Numbered from the stretch's first letter, positions 22,450 to 34,210 are shown. The stretch is 64,000 bases of DNA from Cristatella mucedo (GCA_009760855.2 WPIO01000011.1:2208501-2272500), one strand, 5' to 3'. Made by a program: numbers and translations. The notes: generated from the sequence alone by a model not told the origin.

Positions 22450-22574
22450 AGTGCTCGCGATTTCAGCAGCAGCAGCAACGTTGAGAGGCAGCAGCGAAGC
22501 TGTCACATCACGTGATGCTAGGAGTGGTGCTCCGTGATGCACGACACCTGGAGTCGGCAGCTGCCGACCCTTCC

Positions 22575-22575
<1 letters not shown>

Positions 22576-22620
<45 letters not shown>
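22576..22620 (+). repeat. (CAG)15 just after the WWOX stop codon
   Basis: Fifteen uninterrupted CAG units lie 127 bases after the stop codon, most likely in the WWOX 3' untranslated region, though the transcript end is not known. No AATAAA follows within 2 kb; the nearest weak variant is TATAAA at 23068-23073. Confidence 0.9.
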
Positions 22621-22621
<1 letters not shown>

Positions 22622-22623
<2 letters not shown>

Positions 22624-24775
22624 TCATGTCACGTGAGCTGCCTTGCTGCGGTGGGTTCTCCAGCGTGTCGCGCTGTCGAGATCTTTTGATGGGCTAGCAG
22701 GCCGTGTGCATCGTGTCAGGCAGCCGAGCAGATTGCATGCATCCTGGATGTCCGAGCCGAGCCGGGCTTGTGCATCGCGACTGGCTGGCACAGGGAGTCG
22801 ATGCAGCAGCGAAAAAAGCACCGGCAAAAAGCGAAGCAAAGGGAAGTATCCAGCTGCCCCTCCGGCTCCTCCTCTGCATGCACTAAGGTGTGGGCATGGA
22901 AGAGGGCAATCAAGTTTTGCTGCTACTACTATTGTCTTAGAAAGCCACCATTCGCTTGCTCGAACAGTCAGCATATCAAACTGACTGCGTGCGGGCTGAG
23001 GCTTGCGCCTCACGCCATGCGCGCGCAGGGCACTTGATGCAGCCAGTCAGCCGAAAAAAATTGTACATATAAAATGATGCAGCGCTTGAATTTGATTCTG
23101 GATCCAGCTTATCCTTTTCTTGGTACGACGTTGGTATGCCTGTAGCTGCTAATCGCCGTCGATCAGCCGAGGTTCAGTACCTGTCCCTGCTGTCTTTAAC
23201 CACGTGGCATCGACTTCAATCGGTAGAGGCTGGCTTACGGGACTTCTGCTGCTTTTTTAATTTCAAATCAATGGCACAGACAGTATTCGCATCGCAATCG
23301 CCACCTGAAGCCAAGGCACTGTCGTGTAAACATTTAAAGCCCCCGTAAGGGAGCTCGTGACAGTCGCGACCGGTGTAAAAGAAGTGCAGCATCCCTGCCT
23401 AGAGGCATACGACGAGAAGCAGCAACAGAAGTGCAATCAAGGGGTCATTCGCTGGCCAGCCGCTGGCGGTTTGCATGCGCATGCGCTCTCGCCGCCGCCC
23501 GAGGAGTCGCTGCTGCCTGCTTTGATGCACCGATCGATCGGTGAGCTCTCGCTGCTTTGGCTGTATGTCCCGCCCCCCTGCCCCCCCCCCCGCCCGCCCC
23601 TGGTTGCTAGCAAAATGCGTTTCGTGCCGGCGGATTAGAACCGTTTTAAGTAGCTGTGGTTGCACCCGCTGTGACCGAGGTCTATCTCTCACGGGCAAAT
23701 CGCTTTGGCCGGTGCTCGTCTAGACCGCTTGCTTCGAGAGCGGTGTATCCTGTGTATTAGCGGGCAGCCTGAACATCGCTCGGCTGGTCGATATCTGCGG
23801 TTCGTGTCTGTCCCGGCGGCGACCCCATTCCGCAGCGGTTTCTTGGTCTAGCCGTTCCGGCCGCATTCTCTTGTCCATTCATTGTGCTGGCCCGCGAACT
23901 TTCGTTTCTCCGAGAGTGCAATTGTCTCTGGAGGCTGCTCTCAGCGTTGTCGTTTCTCTCTGACGATGCAGTCGAACCCAATAAGTAAGGCTAGCTGCCG
24001 TTTGACCTCGAGCGACTTCGCACACGGCAGCAGCAGCTAGAGCGGTCGGTGTCTCTGCCCGGCAAGGACCGCCGTCCTGCGCTCCCCCCCCCCCGACGAT
24101 GCATGGGGCTAGACTTTGTAAAAGTGGCGAGTAATCTTCGAAGAACGTATTCCGGGTGCAGTTCCATTCAGTGAGAATTGGGACAGCGTTTAAGAAGAAA
24201 CCTGCGAACGTTGCGCCTTTCGCCCGCTTTACTTTTGTTTTGCGAGATCATGATAAAGGGCGATAATTTAGCAAATGCAGCCATTGAAACGTCTTTCCGG
24301 ACTTTTCTCGATGCTGTTTTCGTAGGGAAGATAATTTCAGGCTCAGGTTCAAAGGACAGCATGGCTTGTATCTCTCAAATTGAACAACATCACCCAGGGT
24401 GAGGGGAGGAGTGCATTTTGCTCGATTCAGCTCGAACTGAGAGCTCACTCCGTCCCTTGTACGAGGAGCCGTGCCCTGCCGGACGTGCACGAGCTACGCA
24501 CACTTACTTGCTTGACCTTCCGTAGAACCCTATCTTTATCGAGTTTCTCCTCCTTGCTCGTTGCTTCGTCTTTGGGGGCCACCTTAAACAGGGTTCAGAA
24601 GGGACACATAATTTTTGAAAGATCTCGTTCGTATGAGCTTTCTTCTGGTGGTTCTTCTTAGGCTGTGAGACGGCACGCACCTCAGCTTATTAGTGCTTCT
24701 TAATATATCTATGGGCTACACCCAGCTATTGCCTCAAGTGGCGCTACCCAGTCGTTCATCGGCTGATTCAAGAGC
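22622..24775. other. No gene recognised (WWOX 3' side)
   Basis: Presumably includes the rest of the WWOX 3' untranslated region. Poly-C runs occur at 23579-23591 and 24086-24096. Open frames here are short, overlapping and without recognisable domains. Confidence 0.5.
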
Positions 24776-24779
24776 CTCA

Positions 24780-25142
24780 CATACAGGTGTATATATAATA
24801 ATTTATGAGAATTAAATCTCTTGGTTGGTGCTTTACATATGCTAGGGAGGAAGCTCCGAAATTGATAAGGGATGACGTGTACAATTTCGGCACGACAATG
24901 TCATAGCCTAGTGGTAAAGCGACCGCTCTTCGAAACCAACTCGTGGGTTCAAAACCTGCTGCATGCAATTCATTACTGCTCCACTGTAAGACGAAATGAG
25001 AGTCGTTACGGTTAGCTTCTCTGATATGGCCCAGAGGTAAGGTGCACGCAGTTGACGACCGAGGTCGTGGGCTCGAGACCTGCGACGAATGTTAAGCGCC
25101 TGATTAGAGATTTGAGTTCTCGTTGGGCGCTGTACAAATGAA
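24780..25142 (+). mobile_element. Cluster of SINE-A pieces
   Basis: 24800-24850 is an antisense SINE-A tail (GAATTAAATCTC..GGTGCTTTACATATG). 24896-24962 is an isolated tRNA-like head (CATAGCCTAGTGGTAAAGCGACC, box B GTGGGTTCAAAACC). 25024-25142 is a sense SINE-A with box A, box B GTGGGCTCGAGACC and the GCGCC..GGGCGC hairpin. Confidence 0.6.
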
Positions 25143-25244
25143 TGAGTCCACATTTTATATATTCAAACGCTATAAAACGAGGCCGCTGACTCAGCCAATC
25201 CTTTGAAGGAACATAACCAGGGTCAGAGCACATACTGTGAGCAG

Positions 25245-25700
25245 CAGGTGTAGGTTTTTGGCTTCCTTTTAAATGTGAAATCAGTGTGTGTCGTGATGTC
25301 TTCGGCGGTGAGTTCCTGGTGGCTCCGGGGGCATTGACACTGAAGGCATGGTATCCATAAGATCTAGTATTGGTTAGAGTCGCAGCTAATCCATCTGAGT
25401 CAGAGGAGCTTACCGGATGTGGTGCGACCAAAAGACTGCCGCAGAAGTATTTCATTTAGTAGAAAGCGAAAGTGGCGACCTGAAGGTAAGTGACAGGGAA
25501 AAAAGAGAAGTATGTACTGCTTCACGGGGAGCCACGGAAGGTCGCGCAGAAGAGGCGTATTTCGGCAGTTTCGACGTGCTAGGCAGCTGAACAAGCTGCA
25601 GAGATTTGCGCCGACTACAAGCACCTTACCGCGAATGCTAGATGGCCTGCTAAGAGTCAGTTTTCAGAAGTCGCGAAGGCACTTCACAAATGCGAGGCTC
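25245..25700 (-). mobile_element. Diverged L2-like LINE fragment
   Basis: The - strand reads RNTPLLRDLPWLPVKQYI, resembling the [17 protein letters not shown] landmark, followed by a decayed C-terminus. It is outside L2-A proper. Confidence 0.55.
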
Positions 25701-25859
25701 AGCTTGGCTGTGGTGTCGCTCTATGCGGTGTCTACAGAAGCTTTTTCCCTACAGGTCCTATACTGTAGAACTCACTTTCGCAATTCTTACGCAGCCACAG
25801 CCTCTCTCCTGCTGCTTAGTTGTGCACATCCTGTCTAGCCGTCCTGAGCTGCTACTTTC

Positions 25860-26010
25860 ATGCTACTCACTACAAGCATGATACCACTCACCATTCAATC
25901 GTGTTTTCTTCGCATCAAATGTAAAGCGCCTAGAGAGAGAGGGAGAGAGAGATTGACTTCTCTGAGGGCGCTTTATCAAGTGTAACATTATATTATTATT
26001 ATTATTACAT
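25860..26010 (+). mobile_element. L2-A LINE 3' tail
   Basis: AAGCATGATACCACTCACCA, TGTAAAGCGCCTAGAGAGAG, an expanded GAGA stretch inside the hairpin loop side, GGGCGCTTTATCAAGTG and an ATT tail. Confidence 0.85.
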
Positions 26011-26011
26011 C

Positions 26012-26190
26012 AACCACCCTCCTGAATCAGCTGCGCTTCTCACTTTCTTTTTGTTGCTTGAGATGAAGTCTGTTGGATACCGAATGCGGACCAAAAGCAC
26101 TCAGGTTTCGAGCTCCCTATTGAAAACTCCAGCGGAAAACCCGCTTAGTCTTTTGTGGCTTTGTGGAGTTACGGAGGGAGATACGCACAC
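26012..26190 (+). mobile_element. L2-B LINE 3' tail
   Basis: Matches the L2-B copy at 51690-51905: TGCTTGAGATGAAGTCTGTTGG, then TATTGAAAACTCC, GGCTTTGTGGAGTTACGGA. It directly follows an L2-A tail and is followed by an antisense L2-A fragment. Confidence 0.7.
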
Positions 26191-26480
26191 CCAAATACAG
26201 ATTCCGTAAAGATGCCTCCGGAGATATGCTGGTCGAGCCCATTTTGAGGGTTGGACTTTATTTTCCGTAGTAACCGTTTTCCACAATAGTCAAGTTGGTC
26301 TAATCGTCATTCGATTTGAGAGTTTTTTGTCATCCCCACGGCAATTACATCGATTGAGCTGCCGAGAAGTGGTTGGGAGAGCCTGGAATGGACGGGATGG
26401 CAGGGAGGGATCTAGCGCAAGTACGGCTGCATGTTGTCTGGATTAAAAATGCATGCGTAGATAGATTGTGAGTTTAGGTG
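26190..26480 (-). mobile_element. L2-A internal fragment (decayed)
   Basis: Shares GGAGATATGCTGGTCGAGCC and the following AAGTTGG..GATTTGAG.. order with the antisense L2-A copies at 3640-4060 and 28638-29905. No open frame remains. Confidence 0.5.
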
Positions 26481-26589
26481 ACATCGCCCGAGGGAGAGTG
26501 CAAATTGGGAAAGCAAGTGGAACCGGCAGCACAGATCGCTTCGGTGTCCCATACTTTAAAGGCTTGCCGAATGAGATATGAGCGGCGGT

Positions 26590-26715
26590 AGAGCGTTAGG
26601 TGCTATCACTCCAACCAGCTAGCCGTGGGCAATAGAGAACTACCTTCCGCAGACTGGAATCCGCGACCTGGCCGTGAAGAGCGAATAACTTAACGCTGGA
26701 TGAAGAGTCAGTTGG
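26590..26715 (-). mobile_element. SINE-B fragment
   Basis: The - strand has a SINE-B-like head around 26640-26705 (CTTCACGGCCAGGTCGCGGATTCC). The tail is decayed. Confidence 0.45.
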
Positions 26716-26765
26716 CAAATCAAGTTTCACCTGCTAACTAATGCATTTACGCCCCTTCGTGCCGA

Positions 26766-26915
26766 GCTGGTTTTGCCCAGTGATTAAGGTGCTTGCCCGA
26801 CCGAGGTCAAGGTGACTGTATTTTATGGCTGAGGTCGTGGGTTCGAGCCCGTGGCATATGTGAAGCGCTTGAATATGGATTAAATTCTCTAAGGGCGCTA
26901 TACAAATAAACTAGA
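26766..26915 (+). mobile_element. SINE-A copy, long-head form
   Basis: GCCGAGCTGGTTTTGCCCAG (start), box A TGATTAAGGTGCTTGCCC, an extra GTCAAGGTGACTGTATTTTA segment, box B GTGGGTTCGAGCCC, then GTGAAGCGCTTG, GATTAAATTCTCTAAGGGCGC and TACAAATAAAC. Confidence 0.8.
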
Positions 26916-27059
26916 TATATATCGCAAATATAACTCGTCCACGTTTTGCTGCTCGCTGAAAGCGAAACACCACTTCCTTTATAATCGACATAGATCGCAT
27001 TGGACTTATTCTCAAAATTATCGCACACCGTGGAAACGGATTTTGGCATAAGCGGTCAC

Positions 27060-27639
27060 TCAAATCAGATTAAGTACATGTATGTGACATGACTATCGTA
27101 TACTCACATTATTGTTACATATTCGTCTCTTTCTTAAGCTTACATGAGGGGGCGTACAAAACGAAAGAGCGGAAATAGACCAAGAACTTTCTAAAGGTAT
27201 AAATCTAGCAGAAGCAACACGAGGCACTCATTGGCTGCTTAGCAATTGCCTGACAAAACCTACAGACACTCTGCCTTTGAATAGCATCGCATAAAGTTTT
27301 CTGGCTATTCAAACCTAGATGATACTCAGTCTGAAAAAATTCAGATAGATGACTGACTATCTCATTGACCCAGTATCATTTTGGGTTCAATTAGCCAATG
27401 GGCTTTTAGCAAGACACCCAGATATCAAAGTGCAGTGCTGCTGCGTTGTCACTGCTGCACAACCTTGTTCTAGATTAGGTTAGAATGAAATAAACCAGCA
27501 TGGGAGTAATAATGTCTTAAATATGATTGCCCTGACCAGAAGCTAGGGATTAAACCAGGTATTTGTGTAGAGTTCGTTTTTTGCTCTTTATCTACTAGCT
27601 TGTCGGAATTGCTCCTCACACTCAGTATGTCAGCAAAGA
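27060..27639. other. No gene recognised
   Basis: About 580 bases without a recognisable open frame or repeat. Confidence 0.4.
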
Positions 27640-28230
27640 TGCTTGTCTGCCGTGAGCATCGCAGTTGCCGCATCACACGTCACTTCTCGCCGACCTGCAC
27701 TGGCTCCCAGTCAAGCAACGCATCGACTTTACTTTTAGGTTCCTTCATTCTTTGACTCCAGCCTACCTGTCTGATCTATTGCCCCATCAAGCGAAGCATC
27801 GTACCATACGCTTTTCGGAATCTAACAGTTTACCCATGCCTCGTACAAACCTCAAATCCTTCGGAGACCCTGCATTTAGTTCGTATGCTCCCAAAGCCAG
27901 GAACTCCCTCCCGACTTGCGTCAGAACGTCCCTGACTTGACCATATTTAAAAAGGAGCTAAAATGCATCTATTTATGACATCATTTAGTGGTTCCTTGTG
28001 ATTCGTCCTTCATGGGCTTATGAGTGTTGACGCTGGGCATGCTGCTACTAACCATACTAGCATGCTGACCCTGTCCATGTCACCCCTAACCATGTTATTA
28101 TTGGCGTTTATTGAGCATGCTATCACTAACCATTCGATCGCGGTTCTTTTTCAGCAAATGTAAAGCGCCTAGAGAGAGACTGAGTTCTCTGAGGGCGCTG
28201 TATCAAGTGTATTACTATTATTATTAGTAT
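27640..28230 (+). mobile_element. L2-A LINE 3' fragment
   Basis: [37 protein letters not shown] and [21 protein letters not shown], then the 3' untranslated part, hairpin and ATT tail. It is among the better preserved copies, with a small deletion where KVLSLTFRS should be. Confidence 0.9.
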
Positions 28231-28245
28231 GCATTGATTCCATTG

Positions 28246-28395
28246 CCGAGCTGGTTTGGTCTAGCGGTTAAAGTGCTCGCCTCGACCAATGTCTGACTGA
28301 GGTCGTGGGCTCGAGCCCCGAGGCACATGTGAAGCGCCTGAATAGAGATTAAGTTCTCTTGGGGCGCTATATAAATGAATTATAAATGAATTATA
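28246..28395 (+). mobile_element. SINE-A copy, complete short-head form
   Basis: GCCGAGCTGGTTTGGTCTAG, box A TAGCGGTTAAAGTGCTCGCC, box B GTGGGCTCGAGCCC, then CACATGTGAAGCGCCTGAAT, AGAGATTAAGTTCTCTTGGG, GCGCTATATAAATGAATTAT. The head resembles a tRNA with A and B promoter boxes for RNA polymerase III. The last third is the same hairpin as the L2-A 3' end. Confidence 0.88.
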
Positions 28396-28637
28396 TTGAC
28401 CTATGAAGTAGAAATACCAGCATGCAGTCACACTAACCTTGGGATTGAATCTCTAAGGCTGTCATCCTTTCTAAAATAAGCCTGCCCTCACAATTGCATG
28501 TGCATGCATATTGAAAGTTCAGAGCGATCCAGCTGCATCCGTCATGCTCAAGTCCGTCATTACGGGTGAATACATTAATTAGGAACAAGCACTATTACAT
28601 AAGTATTTGTACTAAAAACTAGGCGTGGGAATTGATC

Positions 28638-29905
28638 TAATAATAATAATAATAATAACATTATAGCAATGTGTTTGTATAGCGCTCTCAGAGAACTTAA
28701 TCGCTGTCTAGACACTTAACAAACGCTGTAAAGGAAGCGCCGCCGTGTTGTTAGTGCTAACATGCACGGTGGAAACATGCATAATGTGGTTACTGGTAGC
28801 ATGTACAGTGTCAGCACGCATAAACACTCAAGAGGCAAATCACAACCCACAAAATGCTGTGAGAAACAAGTGCGTTCTTGCCTACATTTTAAATCTCGTC
28901 AAAGAGGAATCTCGCCATCAAGGAATGTCGTGACCCTAGTCGGGAGTGAGTTTCAGGCTTTGGGAGTATTCAAACTAAAACCACTGTCTTAAAGAATTTG
29001 AGATTGGTTCGAGGCATCGCTAAATGATTTGAACCTGAAGAGCAGGTGGTTCGATGCCTAGCCTGGTTGGGGAGAAGCTCGGGTAGGCAGCTGGAGTAAG
29101 GGGACCTAAAATAGAGTGACAAAACCACAAATAAGATGCGCTGTTTGATTGCGAGCCAGTTCAGGTCTGCGAGAACTGGTTACGACGTGGTAACTGCGAC
29201 GCTCAAGACAGGCAAGCCTAACTAAATAGTTTCACATCAACTGTGAGCATCTGATTACATTGGCCGGTGGACTGCAAGCAGTGAGTGACAGAAGTCGAGG
29301 CGGGATGTCACAAATCCACGGACCAACTTTAATGGGGTATCCCTGTCTAAGCAGGCCCCAGCCTTTAGAATATTTACGTTGCTTAAAGTAGGAAGACTTG
29401 ACTGTGAAGCTGATCTGGTCATCTAGGGAAAGGTCACATTGGAACAGGGCATATATATTTCTCGAAGGTTCTAATGGGATGTGCTAGCAGATCCGAGTTT
29501 GGACGTCAAGCATTCCAATTTTTTATTCACGCAAGATTTCCCATAACTAGAAAGTTGGTTTTACTTTAATTTGAGAATTCTTGATGCCATCCATTTGGGT
29601 ATGTCAGATAAACCGGAAGCAGGGTAGTTGAGAGAGTTCGACGTGCTGGAGGACTGGAAGGAATATGTACATTTTAGATTTGTACATTGCATTTGTACAG
29701 CTGTGTGTCATCTGCATAGGGATGAGAAACCTAGATATTGCTTGATGATTACATTGGGAAGAGTTTGAGTATAAATCGTGAAAAGAAGCAGACCCAAGTA
29801 CGGAGCCCTTGGGCATCCCATATTTAAGTGGTTCTTCCGATGATTGTTGGCCGTTGACATCAATGCTCAGGAATCTCCCACTGGAATAGATCGTAGACCA
29901 TTTCG
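28638..29905 (-). mobile_element. Long but decayed L2-A LINE 3' half
   Basis: From the ATT tail and hairpin (28640-28720) the - strand passes the C-terminal region and reaches a catalytic-box remnant near 29720 and PKGSVLGSASFHDLYSNS (VPQGSVLGP..F) near 29800. Many stops and indels. About the same extent as the copy at 11425-12716. Confidence 0.75.
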
Positions 29906-30349
29906 CGGTGCTGCTGTGCTGTCAGTACTAGCCTCTTCGCTTGGCTGAGTTTGCTGATGCTGCTCCCTATCCTTCCACGCGTATTCAAGCTCATTCTATA
30001 CTAAACCGTATGTACTTATCGAATATTTTGTTGTTGTGGAAAAACCCCAGAGTGAAACAGGTTAAATGTATTCCAATGAATTAATTCCAAACATTCGTCG
30101 TCCAAGCATCTTTCATAGCACGAGGCTGTGAACTGACTGACTCCAGATCTCCAGCCACAGGTTCTTGCTCCTCTTTCGGCCATATTTGCTGCTGCTGCTG
30201 CTGCCGCTCGGCCGCCCGTTTCGGCTGCTGCACACTTTTTTCTTCATTGCTTCAGATCGAGATCGTCAGATCTCTGCTGGCTACCGATTGCTGCTGCGGG
30301 CTAGCGATTACGCCCTCGGAGGCTTTCGGTGCGCTGTGGTAGCTAGCTG

Positions 30350-30740
30350 ACCAACTCATGCAACAAAGATATATAAAAAGCGTACCTGAGTCAGAAGGGC
30401 AGTCAAACAAGTGAGTAGCAGGGGACGGGCAGCTCAAGAAGACTGGAAAGGATGGAACACTGTCGTCGGCAATAGAAGGAAATATGTCGTTCCATGAGAA
30501 TTGTGGAAGTAATCTCAAAGATCTGGGAGCTGCAAAGCAAAAGCTTCTGTCGCCAACGTTCTTTAAGCACAGGAATGAAACTGCCGATTTCTTGTCCATC
30601 GAGGACTTGCGAAGCCAGATAAGGAGGTAAGCAGGCGTTGTAAGTTAGAGTAATAATTTTTCTTTGTATCTGTTGATCGACTTGAAGAGTGCCCAGTATA
30701 GCAGCTGTTCGGTCTTCCTGGAGCTTTGTGGAGCTTCAGC
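30350..30740 (-). mobile_element. L2-B LINE C-terminal fragment
   Basis: The - strand has DKKSAVSFLCLKNVGDRSFCFAAPR, parallel to DNELAVPFLCLKTASDRSFSYAS of the L2-B copy at 41489-42775, followed by the same Ser/Pro-rich noncoding end. The 3' tail is missing. Confidence 0.75.
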
Positions 30741-30977
30741 CGGCTCACGTACGCAAGCATATGGCACGTGCGCAAGCATATAGAACCTAGCCGCATTCAC
30801 GGGCACTGCTAGCAGTCACTTTTCTGTTCAAGTAAAGCCTCTTGATACGCCAGCAGAGATGAACAAAACAGACAGGTACCGGCAGCATATGCCTGCGAGT
30901 AGTGTTTTCTGATGCAAATTCGGAAACAAATGTGGTCCAACATATCCACATGCATCCTACATCTTGGATGCATACTA

Positions 30978-30992
30978 TCTCTCCCCCTCTCT

Positions 30993-31032
<40 letters not shown>
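30978..31032 (+). repeat. CT microsatellite
   Basis: Near-pure (CT)n run. Confidence 0.95.
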
Positions 31033-31033
<1 letters not shown>

Positions 31034-31139
31034 AATGAATAGAAATCTTCAAGCTGACTTTTCTTCCTGGAGAAGGGCATCATCCCTCTAGTGCAGGTAC
31101 GATTAATTTTTTGGCTAGCATGCATATACGAAATATGGA

Positions 31140-31140
<1 letters not shown>

Positions 31141-31206
<66 letters not shown>
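31141..31206 (+). repeat. AT microsatellite
   Basis: (AT)n with a single C interruption near 31173. Confidence 0.95.
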
Positions 31207-31209
<3 letters not shown>

Positions 31210-31624
31210 GATAAAGAGAAAGTTACGTGTCAGCTGCTGGGCGTCGCCATTCATTTTCCGTTAGTATAGCCTTTCCTCAGCGGAATGAGAGCCCACGTTC
31301 AGAATGAGGACGTGAAAGGCTTGGGCACTGGAATTTACCAGGTGAAATTAGTTAGTGATAAGAAATTACAAAATGCCAGTACGATACTATGAATTTTAAG
31401 TGTGCGAATACATGTTGGGAGCTGCAGCGTTGAAAGTGAGGCTGCTCTCTTAAGTCCCCAGGCCACACCGAGCACTCTGCTCTGCATTGTTGATAGTTCG
31501 TGCCGACTAGGGATACATTCGGGGCAAATCTGGCCGCTTGAAGTGCGACTACCGAGAGTGCCGAGCCGTCAAACGCGAAGGCATGCCCACGTTACCATAG
31601 CTCGTGCAGAAGCTCTAGAGAGTG

Positions 31625-32378
31625 TACATAGGCTTGTCTGTCGTGAGCGTCGCAGTTGCCACACCACGCCACTTCTCGTCGATCTGCACTGGCTACCAGT
31701 CAAGCAACGGATCGACTTCAAGGTTTTGTCACTCACTTTCAGGTCCCTTCATTCTGTGGCTTCAGCCTATCTCACAGATCTACTCCTCCACCTGGACAAG
31801 CATCGTACCACCCGCTTTTGGGGAATCCAACAGTTTACCGATACCTCGTTGGTCCAGCGGTTAAGGTGTTCGCTCCGACCAAGGCCTGGCCGAGGTAGTG
31901 GGTTCGAGCCCTGAGGCATATGTGAAGCGCCTGAATAGAGATTAAGTTCTCTTGGAGCGCTATACAAATGAATTATTTTTATTAATTATTACACAAATCT
32001 CAAATCCTTGGAGAGCGTGCATTAGTTCTTATGCTCCCAAAGCCTGGAAATCAATCCCGACTTGCGTCACAACATCCCCTGACTTGACCACATTTAAAAA
32101 GAACTTAAAAAACACACCTATTTAGGACAGCATTTAGTGGGTCACTGTGATTCGTCCATCATGTGCTTATGCGTGCTGACACTGTGCATGCTGCCACTAG
32201 CGACACTTGCATGCTGACCCTGTGCATGTCACCCTAACCATGCTATTCATGTTGTTTATCAAGCATGATATTACTCACCATTCGATCGCGTTTCCCTTTG
32301 CAGCAAATGTAAAGCGCCTAGAAAGAGATTGAGTTCTCTGAGGGCAGTTTATCAAGTGCATTATTACTATTATTACAG
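31625..32378 (+). mobile_element. L2-A LINE interrupted by SINE-A
   Basis: [29 protein letters not shown] and the SLTFRSLHSVASAYL region run to ..ACCGATACCTCG at 31847. After the SINE the LINE resumes at about 31991 with ACAAATCTCAAATCC, in the expected order, and continues through the 3' untranslated part to the hairpin and ATT tail. Confidence 0.9.
31848..31990 (+). mobile_element. SINE-A inserted in L2-A
   Basis: Starts TTGGTCCAGCGGTTAAGGTG (5' part lost), box B GTGGGTTCGAGCCC, then the GAAGCGCCTGAATAG..GAGCGC hairpin and an AT-rich end. The host LINE reads through on both sides. Confidence 0.88.
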
Positions 32379-32379
32379 T

Positions 32380-33428
32380 ACATACTTTTATAAAAACCCC
32401 GTGACATTAACGTCGACCGGCCTATTTTATAGCCACAGAGTGGCACGCGTGTGCAGCACCAGCTATTGGGTACAACTCTCTCTGTCCCTAAGGTCAGAGT
32501 ACTTCTGTCTCCCACGTGGAGCACGTGGTGGCACAGCAGCCTGATTATGAACTTTATCATTTCCGATTGCTTAAGCTGTAATTCAAGAATCTTGAATAAT
32601 CTCTAGGGCTGTCGTAGCCTTGCGGAGTAGCATTCCAAAGTTTTTTGCAGTTAACATATATCGCTACGATTAGCTCGGCTACTAAATAAGTCGATAAGTT
32701 AGTCGCTTAGTTTGTAAGTCAGTCGCTGACCTCGGACTGCAGAATGGTTGGAGATTTATAGTGGCGCTACAATGGTACAGCTACAATGGGTGAGTGTAGA
32801 TGAATAAGGACTTCTAACTTTTAACTTGCATATGCGGCTGCAAATTGCACAATCATAACCCAAATTGAGCGCGGAGCTTTTTATGACTATCAACTTATAA
32901 GGGATGCTCAAAGGTAAGCCGTAGCATTCCAGCAGCATTCCCTCTCTGCTTGACCACTCCATTTGGCATCTGTCGCCCGAGTTGGGAGCCGGCGTCTCCC
33001 AGCATCCGCTTAGACCAGCTGAGTTGGCACGCGGGAAAGGTGCCAGAGAGTGACTGCCCAGAAATCGTGCTTCGCCTTCCTTTGGAAGGCGACGACATGC
33101 GTATATGAAATCTGCCCGTGGCAATTCAGTGGACTGTGATTTTCGTAGCCACTGCCACACCGGCGAGTTTTCGCTGCAATGAATTGGGCGCGAAAAAAGA
33201 GCAAAGCAATCAGGATGTAAGCGTACCTGGCGCAGACATCGACGAGAAAAAACAAGCAACAAACGATAGCCACTCAGTGTCACAGTGCCAAAACTCAGCA
33301 GAAACGTGGCATACGACAGGCACAGCAGCAGCAGGAGCAGCAGGAGCAGCAGGATGAGACAGAAAAAGAAGCACAGGAGGAGCTTCCAGGAGCAGCAATA
33401 GAACACGTCTGGAAGGAGCTTCCAGGAG
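32380..33428. other. No gene recognised
   Basis: The - strand frame at 32756-33406 is long (217 codons) but its start is a Leu run made by GCAGCAGGA repeats, and the rest is not recognisable (see rejected). A GGAGCTTCCAGGAGCA word occurs twice, at about 33378 and 33416. Confidence 0.4.
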
Positions 33429-33500
33429 CATAAGTGAGGCGCTCGCTGAGATCCGGGGGCTTCGCACTACTCCTGGATCTCAGCCAGCGTCTCACTTATG
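33429..33500. repeat. Imperfect hairpin, 30-bp arms
   Basis: Arms 33429-33458 and 33471-33500 pair with four mismatches; the outer ten bases (CATAAGTGAG / CTCACTTATG) are perfect. Loop of 12 bases. Confidence 0.85.
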
Positions 33501-34210
33501 ACAAGGTCAAAAAGCAGGAAGAGATTGAAGGTGAGATTCGAGCACTTCACGAATCGTGGTATAGAGTCCTTACCCGACAGTCACTTCGCTCTCCGAGCTC
33601 ATTTGTTAGGCTGGGCTTGCCATTACATTGGCGAACTCTCAGACCCACACTTTAATGTGGCACTGAAATTTCCCTCTATTTCCGGCTATTTCAGAGCTAC
33701 TTTACTGCTACTTTACGGTGATTTTACGGGCCTAAGCCACTCCAGGTTGAGCACGTGAGTTTAGCTCGTCCCCGTTTACTGAACGTAATTAGACTTTCGG
33801 ACATCTGGCCTCCTTAACGACCTATGCCCAGCCAGCCAGTCTGTGAACATGCCAAGTAAACTTAAATGCCTACTATGGTGAGCCTGTCAGCCGTCTCACA
33901 GGGAGGCAGAGTGGAGACCCCTGGGCTGCCTTGGCCAGAGCTGAATGTGAAGAGAGCATGTGCGTAAGCGTACGTGCTCTGGCTTAGGTGTCGGAAATAT
34001 TTATGAGCTGTCGCTCGTGTTACTGATGTGCCTGCTCTAAACTGTCGAAAACCACGACGGCCCATCGAAGTCCAATTGCTGGCCTCTTGGCAATACATTT
34101 TCCCAACCAAATCCCAAATTGCCGGCATGTCGTCCGTATAAGAGTAACGGGCTACGACTCCTAAATCAGCGACGTATGCAGATCGCTGATCGACCTCGCT
34201 CAGACAGTAG

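Noticed and set aside
28246-28330. tRNA gene
   Set aside because: A and B boxes are present but there is no proper cloverleaf or anticodon arm, and the unit continues into the shared LINE-like tail: it is a SINE. The same applies to the other SINE heads.
32756-33406. 217-codon - strand frame with a Leu-rich start like a signal anchor
   Set aside because: The Leu run is the translation of GCAGCAGGA repeats; the rest is not recognisable and other frames are open too.
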